Source: Hyparrhenia diplandra
Taxonomy: Eukaryota > Streptophyta > Magnoliopsida > Poales > Poaceae
Length of the DNA stretch: 64,000 nucleotides
Reading direction: 5' to 3'
Assembly (NCBI GenBank): GCA_015847255.1
Contig: JADLZK010012611.1
Coordinates: 1-64,000 of the forward strand
Each line of letters opens with the position of its first letter. The stretch's first letter is position 1. The translations under genes were made by a program, and so were the position numbers. The notes under the pieces are model-generated. The model did no database searches and was not told the DNA's origin. It saw only the letters and a program-made list of their open reading frames with translations. Positions 45,431 through 55,072 of this stretch are shown piece after piece.

Positions 45431-48289
45431 GGCCTCGTTTGGAAGCTAGTGGATCGGAGTGTTTTGGGCCTCAAACCCCGCGCTTGCGTGGATCACAGCC
45501 CACGTCGGGGTTTGCTCCCACGCTCGGCCCAAACTACGTTTGGCTGTCCGTGTGTTGCCGTGGGTGAGGAGCGATCCACCCCAATACACCGGTGAAGAAA
45601 AATCCCCACCCGAGAAGTGGAACAGCTCGCGTCGACTCTCTCGCGTGCCAGAGCTCTGCACACCGGCCGCCGTCGCTCCGGACGCCGCTGCGCCCTCACA
45701 GCTCCGACCGCCGCTGCGCCATCGACGCTCCGGTCGGCTGCTCGTCGTCGCCACTCCGATCTCGTCCTCCTCGATCCACCCCTCGTCGTCGCCCCCGCCG
45801 CCGCGACATCGTCGTCCTCACAAGCCATCTGTAGACCTAGTCAAATCCGCTCCGGTGAGCCTCTCCCTCCCTCTCCTCTTCCTTCCATCCCCACTGATTT
45901 GATGGTTCGATTCTTTTTAGTGAGCTAGGGTTTTGATTTGACCTCTCATCTCCCATGGATCTTGTCAGAAAGCCAGCTGCAGGACAGGAGGTGGAGGAGA
46001 AGGAAGAGGAGGAGGATCTGCTTCAGTTCGTCGCTGCGCGTCCAGCCTGCCCCAGCCCCCAGTCCCAAGGTGAGCAACGCCGGCCTTTCCTCGCCTGTTT
46101 TCATTTGGTTTCTCGATGCCATAGATAGATGATGGTTGTCATGATGATGATGATGATGCATGGCAGCTGCCAACTGCGTGCTGCTATATAAGGACCAAAG
46201 TGTAGGCTTTATGATTTGCAGGGGTATGGAAATATGAGCTCATTAGTATGGAAGTACTTTGGCTTGATTGTTACTGAATGTAGTCTGTCAATGCGTACAC
46301 AACCATGTGTGTATATATTGACTGAAACATATGCATCCAGCTGATCTCCAAATCACCCAAATATTTATCTTGCTGGCACCTCCACCCCACCATGTGATGG
46401 ACATATATGCTAACGTCCCATCAGATACATATAGCTCATCCTTTTTTTACACAGAAAACACACCTGTCTCTTTTTCTGAGAATAGAAAAACATACCTGCC
46501 TTTGAGCCATATCAGTTGCATATTAGGTGTGTTCTTCCACGTCACAAATATTAGGTGTGTCATAAATATAGTATGCTGTGATCCTAAATTTCACATCAAG
46601 TGATTATTCAGTCTTTTTTGCTATCTCTTTATTACTTTTACATTAAACTGAATTGTTTTGGATGTACATCGTTTCAGTTGGATGCTAATTGATCCATGTG
46701 TATTGGAATCAGTACCAAATGCTTGCTGCTAGTACTAACTGAATTTATTCATACCTCACTGGCTGCACCGCTCCCAATGATTTGCCAATATCTATCAAAA
46801 TTAATTAGTTGTACTGTTTTGTCCCCCTGATTTGTTTGCAGGTTCAAGTTTACTTAATCAATTGGTGCCCACAAACAAGGTACATCACTCTATTAGCTGA
46901 TTTTTTTTTTTTTGGTGCCATATACTATATGGACCATTTGTTTGTTTCAGTTTTAATAGCAGTAGCACTGCTTGCCCAACAATCAGAACGTATAGTGCCA
47001 CAAGACAAGGCACATGGTTGTAATAGCAGTAGCACTTTACTATCATTGTTAATTGTTGCTTCCTCTATTTGTTAGGCACTGCACTTTACCTGATCATTTT
47101 TCTTGCCCTCGCAATTTGCATCTATTATTTCTCTCAATTAGGAAGAACTGACTTGTGGCCAATCCTTTGCTTGGCATTACATTAGTGCAGTCCTACCGTC
47201 CTAGCCATAACAAGTATTGGTGCCTCATCGATTCTGACCAGAATAGTTGCTTTCCCTCCTTCTTGAGAATAGCCCAGTGTGGTCTTTTTGGTGAATGTAA
47301 CTGGGGCCAATGCTTAGTTTGAGGTCAAGATCACTCTCCACAGAGGCATTCCAACTTTCATCTTCAGCCGATTTATGGTTGTCCATGTGAAATTTTTGTT
47401 TTGACTGTTGAGTTTTCTTCTTTGTTACTAGTTTGCAGAGTGCTCTGTAACTTGCTTACACTGGCTTACATGGTATAGTAGCTAACATACTATGGATGCA
47501 TGCATTTACCAGTTTTGTGCCCTGAACTAAAGGAAAGCCCTTCATGGTTTGCAGGACCTAGCCAAGAAAACCGAGATCAACTGTGATGCCATACTCAGAG
47601 GGGCAGGATTGGAATGATGGAGATCTTGAAGCTTTTGGATGGCCTCTTTTGTGATCCATGTTAATTTGTCGAACAAAAAGAATTTATGATGCTTTTTAAG
47701 CCACCCTTGGATGTTAAAAGTCATGTATAATCTTTGTTGCTTTTGATCCGGCACTTGGCTTTTGATCGGTTGATAATAATTTTGCTTCAATCTCTTAGTT
47801 TTGTCTATCAAATGGTTGAATCAACAAATCATGTTCTTCAGCTTGCAGTTTGCACAAATGAAGAGTGTTTTTCATATTTATGCATCGTCTTATTCCTTAT
47901 TTTTCACATGGATCAAATGGTTGAAACTTACAATTTTTTTCCCAGATTATTCTTTGAATTTCATAGGTTCTATATCCATTTGTTTTTTTTTTTCTTGGTC
48001 TGGGTGGAACTTGCATTTTTATTAAAATAATCTATAGTATTCTACCATATTTTGTGAATTATTATAGACACGATACTCAGATTTGGTCTGGGTGGAGCCT
48101 GCACGGAGCGGAGATAGGCTTCAGACGTGGAGGTCGTTTTTTCCCCACACGTCCTTCCAAATGTGCAGCTAAGAAAAGCAGTGCAGGTGTTTTACCCAGA
48201 CGTGGATTGGGTGGCGGGGGTGGTTTGACCCAATACACGCATGCATTTGAATACACTTGTATACAATACACCATCAGCCAAACGAGGCC
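45431..48289 (+). mobile_element. PIF/Harbinger-type element carrying a small gene
   Basis: TTA at 45428-45430 and 48290-48292 flanks a 2859-bp segment whose ends are perfect 12-bp inverted repeats (GGCCTCGTTTGG ... CCAAACGAGGCC). TTA duplication plus a GGCC...-type terminus is the PIF/Harbinger (Tourist) signature. No transposase or Myb-like ORF1 is visible, so the element is non-autonomous. Most of its interior is taken up by the three-exon gene at 45955-47617 with its GC-rich leader. It is strikingly larger than an ordinary Tourist MITE. Confidence 0.72.
45955..47617 (+). CDS. Small three-exon gene of unknown function inside the Harbinger-type element
   Basis: Three exons join in frame: 45955-46069 (115 nt), 46842-46879 (38 nt) and 47555-47617 (63 nt), together 216 nt or 71 codons plus TGA. 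All junctions are canonical: donors AAG/GTGAGC and AAG/GTACAT, acceptors TTTGCAG and GTTTGCAG. The ATG has a good context (CTCCCATGGAT). The product starts MDLVRKPAAGQEVEEKEEEE, an acidic stretch, continues DLLQFVAARPACPSPQSQ, and ends with the lysine/cysteine-containing DLAKKTEINCDAILRGAGLE. There is no signal peptide, membrane segment or known domain. A GC-rich leader typical of grass 5' ends lies at 45560-45900. I do not recognise the protein. It may be a captured host gene fragment or a functional small gene mobilised by the element. The splice model is my inference; the junction sequences are seen. Confidence 0.55.
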
Positions 48290-48292
48290 TTA

Positions 48293-49285
48293 GTGAAATT
48301 GAGGAAAGTGGTTGAAAGCGACTTGGATTGATCTTGCCCTTATGATGGTCGCTCACAGCCTTCTTCAGCAGAGATGTAGGGTTCAAATGATGAATGGAAC
48401 CATATAGACATTCAAGCGATGAACCTAGAAAGGGACACGCAACTATATATACATATGTGAACTAGTCAACAGTTTTATCTTAGTTTGTCAACATGTTTAT
48501 CCAATTCGGTTCTAAAAAAAAAAACATGTTTATCCAATTCTCTGTATGTGACGAGCCATGCATGTTCCGGCTAAACACGGGGCCAGAAGAAAAAGACCAA
48601 AGCAAAGAACAATAGTTTTCTGTCCACTCGTCTACCAAACACATTGACACATCCACACATTGACACATTTGGTGTTAAATGGTACGACACAACATGCTGG
48701 ATCAATTCCTTTATATGCATGTAGTAATTATTAGTTTGTGAGGAATGGCAATGATGATATATATGGGTGTGTTTGATTCGAGGAATGAAGTGGTTCTTCT
48801 CACTCCTTATTTTTGTATTTGGTCTGTGGAATGAAATGAGTTGATCCATCATCACGGCGCCATGATTCATGGGACAAACTCATGATACATCATCTCACGA
48901 AGCATGGTGTGACTCCACATACCAAACAATCCTATGTATTCATGCCCCTGTTTCTCATGTGCACCGAAACTACAGTCGTGTGAATATGTGATTATGCGTC
49001 AGGATGTCAAGTCGTTACCAGCAAGTGGTTGGTTTATTAGTGTCATCATCGTTGGTCCGAATGACTTATATTAGTTGCAGTGTAATTTTCAGATGTTCAT
49101 AATAATCTGGACAGTTCAAGTGCACGCAATGCAAACCTAGACCGGTGATATCTACATATATACCTCTGACCCGTTTCTTAGTTAAATGGAGAATGTGCGA
49201 ATGCTTTGCCGTCATATCGTTTATCTCCAAAAATTTGACCAATACGACACACCAAAATTATAGAAATCAATCTTTACATAACACA
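48293..49285. other. Intergenic region
   Basis: There is no gene. 48766-48935 looks like an old MITE (GGTGTGTTTGATTCGAGG on the left, ACATACCAAACAATCC on the right, weakly inverted), but no target duplication could be confirmed. Confidence 0.4.
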
Positions 49286-49294
49286 AACTTACAT

Positions 49295-49340
49295 GAGAAC
49301 GTATCATGTGCACACCGGACTTGACAGATGATACGTTCTC
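49295..49340. mobile_element. 46-bp micro-element with 13-bp inverted ends and 9-bp target duplication
   Basis: The ends GAGAACGTATCAT and ATGATACGTTCTC are perfect inverted repeats separated by 20 bp. The nonamer AACTTACAT occurs immediately on both sides (49286-49294 and 49341-49349). A 9-bp direct duplication is the mark of Mutator-like transposition. It is too small to be autonomous. Confidence 0.6.
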
Positions 49341-49504
49341 AACTTACATACATAACCCTGGAGTACATATTTAGCTATTTTTTTACTAAAATGTTTTGTA
49401 TAGAAATATTGTTAAAACAAGTATGTCGGAGATCATTTCGACATATCTAAGAGAGAAAGTAAAGCAACTAGCGGTTTATAAATAAAACTACCTAGTAGTA
49501 GTAA

Positions 49505-49550
49505 TTGGCTGTACGCTAAAAACAGTCTTGGCTGTACGCTAAAAACAGTC
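49505..49550. repeat. Perfect 23-bp tandem duplication
   Basis: TTGGCTGTACGC + TAAAAACAGTC occurs twice head to tail (49505-49527 and 49528-49550), about 300 bp upstream of the NFD4-like gene A start. Confidence 0.92.
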
Positions 49551-49698
49551 AATTTATAAAGAGCCGTGTCAATCGCTTCAGCGTTTGCTACCAAGTCGGC
49601 CGCTAGAGTTGTTGATTACTTATCTTCCACACCAGCCACCATCCAGAAAACTAGTCTGCACTAATAATCTACTCCCTAGTTGAGCATTGGCCAAACCA

Positions 49699-49706
49699 TA
49701 TATATA
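49699..49706 (+). promoter_or_regulatory. Possible TATA box of nodulin-like gene A
   Basis: TATATATA in CCAAACCATATATATAGG lies about 140 bp upstream of the ATG at 49845. Confidence 0.4.
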
Positions 49707-49844
49707 GGTTTATCTTGCAATGGGAGGAATAAACCCTTCCCCGGAAGTATTTCTCTCGTCATCACAATATATATAAAGCTCATTTTGGATCACATCACCA
49801 CACCAAAGTGTTCACGACCAGCCAGCACCAGTTTTTTTGTCCCG

Positions 49845-50180
49845 ATGGGGAAGCTCGCAGAGAGGCTGACGGCGTTCACCACCAACCGATGGCTGGTGTT
49901 CGTGGCCGCCATGTGGGTGCAGTCCATGGCCGGCACCACCTACATCTTCGGCGCCATCTCGACGGTGCTCAAGGCAAGGCTCGTCTACGACCAGCGGCAG
50001 CTGGCCGCGCTCGGCGTCGCCAAGAACCTCGGTGGCTGCCTCGGCCTTGTCGCCGGCGCGCTCTCGGCTACGCAGCCGGCGTGGGTGCTGCTCATCATCG
50101 GCGCCGCGCAGAACTTCCTCGGCTACGGCTGGCTCTGGCTCATCGTCACCGGCCAGGCGCCGGCGCTGCCTCTATGGATG
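49845..50180 (+). pseudogene. Nodulin-like/NFD4-like MFS transporter gene A, exon 1 only
   Basis: The exon encodes 112 residues beginning MGKLAERLTAFTTNRWLVFV. It continues with MWVQSMAGTTYIFGAIS, YDQRQLAALGVAKNLGGCLG and GAAQNFLGYGWLWLIV, and ends at LPLWM before a GT donor (50181). This is the first part of the plant nodulin-like (PF06813) MFS domain. It has the same length and exon end as gene B (336 nt from the second Met). No exon 2 or 3 is found before gene B, so the copy is truncated. Instead, the exon end and downstream intron are tandemly duplicated. The exon itself is open and could still be transcribed. Confidence 0.82.
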
Positions 50181-51146
50181 GTACGGTGAGACAAATAGCT
50201 ACAACCCCTGCTTGAGATATATATGTAGTGCTATTTGATTTGATATGAATAATGGTAACATTCTAATATTATGAGAAAATAGATGGATTACATTTACACA
50301 CCACATATATAGGAGATTTAAAGTTTTAGTGTCAAATACACGTTTAGTTTATCCTACATGCAAATTTCAATAGAGTCAGGAGTGAACTTGCATTTGATGA
50401 CTTGTGGTCTAACCTAGCTAGTTGCTCATCTTTCCTTGATAGCTATCCCAATATACTGGCCAGATATAGAGAATGACGTCATGATTTATTACGTGGGGTT
50501 TTTGTCATCTACTGCAACCTCGGAACAGCCCAGAAGGGAGCTATAGTAGTGCCGTCAAACAACTTGTCATATTGATGGGAGTTGAAATGGATAATATATA
50601 TGGCAAACAGTTGATGAAAATATCAGGCCCCGTTTATAAATAGATAAATCTTTCTAATATCAGGCCTCTATGGATGGTACGGTGAGACATATATGTAGTG
50701 CTATTTGATTTGATATGAATAATGGTACCGGCGGAAACTTTCTAATATTATGAGAAAATAGATGGATTACATTTATACACCACATATATAGGAGATTTAA
50801 AGTTTTAGTGTCAAATACACGTTGAGTTTATCCTACATTCAAATTTCAAATTTCGTTCTGGATAGAGTTAGGAATGAACTTGCATTTGATGACGTGTGGT
50901 CTAACCTAGCTACTTGCTCATCTTTCCTTGATAGCTATCCCAATATATTGGCCATATATAGAGAATGACGTCATGATTTATTACGTGGGGTTTTTTGTCT
51001 GTACTGCAACCTTGGAACAGCCAAAGAAGGGAGCTATAGTAGTGCCGTCAAACAACTTGTCATATTGATGGGAGTTAAAATGGATAATATATATGCAAAC
51101 AGTTGATGAAAATATCAGGCCCGTTTATAAATAGATAAATCTTTTG
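50168..51146. repeat. ~490-bp tandem duplication covering the exon-1 donor of gene A
   Basis: GCCTCTATGGATGGTACGGT starts at 50168 and again at 50664. Both copies then run through GATATGAATAATGGTA, AAAATAGATGGATTACATTT, AGCTATAGTAGTGCCGTC and CCCGTTTATAAATAGATAA, to about 50663 and 51146. Differences are small indels and substitutions, so the duplication is old but recognisable. Confidence 0.88.
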
Positions 51147-54100
51147 ACTGTAACTTGCGTGTTCTTCGAGAAGATTGTAGTAATAATAACTTGCACCGTT
51201 GGGGAACTCGTGTACATTTTTTTAAAAAACTAAAAGGAGTTACCAATTAAGGAGTTATTATGGAGTATATGGTAAAGGATGATAAAGATATAGGAAACTA
51301 GAACTATTGTTGATATCGCCATCTGAATTTCATCAAATTTCTAAAGTCAGCACGATCTTAGATGGTGGTCTTTAATTTGCTTGCTATGTCGATATACACA
51401 GATACTACACGTAACTCAGCTGCTCTCCTATATACGAGAGGAAAGAAATATAAAAAATATATGCCACTTGTTGACCTTTCTTGGAGATGATGATTATGTT
51501 TGGGGTTAACCTGTAAGCTCACGCCTCGTACATATCCACATCCAACAGCTAATTAAAGGAGCTGATGATATCAAAAAACAAATTAACATATTCGATGGAG
51601 ATTGAAATGAATGGCAAACCGTCGTAAATAAGAACGATAGGCCTGTTTAAATTTCTATGTTTTCACGTAGCCTAAGTTGCATGGGAACTCTAAATAAAAA
51701 TAATTTTAAACCCAAAAAAGACTTAATTAGTATTAGTAAGATAAAGATAGAGCAAAAAAAATATGCAAAAAGTTAGTATTAGTAATTCTTATTTTAATTT
51801 CTTCACTCAAGCTTTCTTTTTATTTTAATTTCTTCCCTATCATTTCATTAAATATTATCCAATATAGTTTAGTTTACTACTATATTGGATATTGTTATTA
51901 GAAGTGTACTTTGATTTTATTTCACTTTGGTTATTGATGAACTTAGTAGAAAAATTTTATTCATTTGTGTTGAATTTAACATGAAGCACTTTGAGTTGAA
52001 TTGAGTAAATGTTCTAACAGAATCTCAAATAGAAGATATCCATTTTGTATCCCTATTCGAAAATATCGATATCCATGTTTTTTAAAAAACAATTGTGATC
52101 GTGTCTTGTGGGGACGACCATTTTCTATAGGAGCTTACTATTCTTATTCAGTATGGCCTACATGAAACCTTTGCGTTAGGGATGTAATATGGTATTGCCA
52201 TATGTATTCGGGCTCAGAGGCTCAATGTAATCTATCTCATGCATTATACTTACTCTACTATGCTTTCAAAGATTATCAATGTGATGAGGTGGGGTGGGAA
52301 TGTGTGTTTAGAATTCATGGGGACTGGTTATTTGAACCTATAAGGTGGTTTCAATGACTTTTAGCATCTCACTCATCTCTAAGTAACAAAATTATTGTTC
52401 CTTCAGCAGTATTTTCATGCTCCTAGATGAGTGCATGATAGATAAGTTAGATACCTAACTAGGGCATTTTACAAATAACTTATAAGGGAAAGATGGTAGT
52501 TGGATCATTAGATGCAAAATTGCAAAATATGAGAAAATAAAGAAATTTGGTATTTTATTATTCATCTATAACCCCATTGGATGTTTGTATTAGAGTAAGG
52601 AACCATTGAGAATTGGAACTAGATCAAATGAATTATATTGTTTGGTTGTCTATATAATTGAGAATTGTAATTGGGAACCAAAACTATAGATTCCAACCAC
52701 AGACTAAAACATCCCTTTACAAAAACCAAGCCTCACCCTTATGTATTGAGTCAAATTGGCTTACCCTTCTTCAATGAGTGTCTGAGTCCTCTAACCCACA
52801 CCACCGTTGGAGCTTGGACACTAATTATCCTTGCTGGAACTTCATTGCCTACCACCACCAATCGAAGATCTACTTAGGACTACAAATCATGTGCTTCTAG
52901 CATAGGTTGACCAGACTCTAGTGTGATTGTGCATCTCATATAGAGAGAGAAACAGAAGAGGGGTCTCTAGAGGATTGTGATAATAAGTGGTGTTGAACTT
53001 CCTGAAGGAGATAGCACACAGGAAGAGGAGAGCTCAATTGGTGGAGAACGCCTGGCCAATGGTAGAGATTTTGCAATTCAACACATGGACATCCAAACTA
53101 GAAGAAGCATTATAATCTCACTTGTGTTCATCTACCAATTCTATGTACAACCAAACAATATATATATTTGTTATTGGACCTATTTCCATTCCAAGGCTGA
53201 ATTGATATTGCCACCAAATTTCTCCATCCAATTATATACATCCAAGCAGAGAGAATGTTAGTGCCTCTTATCAAAGACTCCACGTGGAAAAGTAAACCTA
53301 ACATTATCTTGTGGTTTTACATTAAGTGGTAAGTACATTAGATGTGTGAACTTCGTTAATTTGGCTACCAATCCCTCAATGCTCGCTTGTCACATTAAGA
53401 ATGAGGATGCTCAGACCAAGCTATCTTCTATGTAGCCACTTCTCTAGGCTAGCACTATCCATGATGCCGATACTTTCGTGTCATGATGGCGCTTGATATA
53501 AAATTGTGCTTATTGCTACCACCTCTGCGATATCATCGATAGATGATATATGAGCACTAGTTGATATATTTCCCATCTACATCTACCATGTGGACGGTTC
53601 ATCGCCCCGCTATGGTCATCGTCAATGGAAAGTTGTAGGTTATGTGTACTCATTTGCCTTGTTGATTTACTAGCATGTCCCTCCACCATTTTGACCATAT
53701 CAACAAAAAAAAATGTTAGAATCTATATGAGCTACTCATCAAATTCTACTCTAGTTGTATAATCTACAATGCAACGTCTCTACTACAACCATGGGGAGTA
53801 TAGTTGTATTTCCATGCTTCTAGATGAGTACATGATAGAGAAGTTAGCTACCAAATTTTGGTGTCTTATAAATAACTTGATGGAGAAAAACGTGATAATT
53901 GGATTATTAGCTACAAAAATGCAACAAGGAAAAAAAAAATTTGGGAAAACTTTATTTAGGTGTGTAAAAGAATGATGTTAGGGCATCTTCATAGCTAGAG
54001 ACTCACACAAAAAAGTAAGACAGATGTCTTGGCTCTTGGCTATAAAGTGGTACTTATGTACATTATTAGGGGGTGTTTGGTTCATGGGATACAAGGGGTG

Positions 54101-54505
54101 GGAAAAGAGATATGATATCCATGTAGATCTATAACCCACTTTTGGTTAATTGGATTAAGATATAATTATGGTGTCACCAAACACATCTCAGTGGTGAGGC
54201 TCGGTTATCATTGTGATAAAGGTTGCCACCACATGAGTCCCATAAAAACTCAAAGGCAAATAAAAAAAGCTAAACACGAAAAATAGAATAGAAGTCTCAT
54301 AACTCATTCCCCGGATAAAAGTCAAATATGCACCACCAAAGCATTTACATTGAATTGCATTGCCCCGCTCAATGAAATACGCGCTAATCTCTAAAAAAGG
54401 CAAATATGCTCCCATTCTTATTAATGACAATAGGGATAGGAGCATATCCTAAAAGGGCTCCTTTGAATTATTCATTTGCTAGGTAACCTCCAAGTCTAAA
54501 GCACA
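51147..54505. other. AT-rich intergenic region between genes A and B
   Basis: There are no exons of the missing part of gene A and no other gene. 52405-52555 and 53806-53960 are diverged direct copies (CATGCTCCTAGATGAGTGCATG versus CATGCTTCTAGATGAGTACATG, then ATAACTT, TTGGATCATTAG/TTGGATTATTAG). 54064-54187 has weakly inverted ends (GGGGGTGTTTGGTT and CCAAACACATCTC) suggesting a MITE. Confidence 0.45.
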
Positions 54506-54520
54506 ATAGTTAAACCTTCC

Positions 54521-54821
54521 GTCAAGGGGCTCACGGTGCGATGGCAAAGGCCATTGGTTGGGGGCTCCCACTAGGGGTTCAAAGCGGGGTGCGACACTTT
54601 ATCCCTGGATTTATTTCGGGATTTTCGGTCTTTGTGCATTAAGTGGTAAGCGGCGTCCCGTCGATAGCGGCGCCAGATGGTGACTTCGGAACTTCAAGAT
54701 TTCATTTCGGTCCTTGAAGGTGCTTCATAGGGGTAGGGTTTGCGTCGCGTGTGTTCATAGGGGTGAGTGTGCGTGCGTGTTGAGCATCTGCGTTATACTG
54801 TGTAATCTCAAAAAAAAAAAA
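54521..54821 (+). mobile_element. tRNA-derived SINE with poly(A) tail and perfect 15-bp target duplication
   Basis: ATAGTTAAACCTTCC occurs at 54506-54520 and at 54822-54836. Between them lies a ~300-bp sequence starting GTCAAGGGGCTCACGGTGCG (A-box-like), with GGGGTTCAAAGCGGG (B-box-like), then CATAGGGGTAGGGTTTGCG and CATAGGGGTGAGTGTGCG, ending in TAATCTC and an A-run. The exact duplication defines the insertion unambiguously. Confidence 0.88.
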
Positions 54822-55072
54822 ATAGTTAAACCTTCCATTCGCAGGCGTTTGAAGCGTGGCATCATTTTCCGAATTTATTAATGAAGCACACCCCCAGTCC
54901 AGTCAGTGCCTGCCTCATATAGGTCCATTTCCTGTTCCCCTGTTTGTCCAGCATATAGCAAAGGGTGTGTCGCTTCTTTGCTTGCGACTGCAAGCCTTCT
55001 ATCATTCTATGGCCATATATCTCCAAAATCTGCATTCGTGAGCAAGAAGGAAATTCTCCTGTAATCCGAGCC

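Noticed and set aside
45592..45902. Upstream coding exons of the small Harbinger-borne gene
   Set aside because: Frames in the GC-rich leader either hit a stop before the possible GTGAGC donor or join in the wrong phase to the AG inside codon 5, so the ATG at 45955 was kept as the start.
48766..48935. MITE with TGTGTTTGATTC/ACCAAACA ends
   Set aside because: The ends match weakly and no target duplication could be assigned, so it was not listed as an element.
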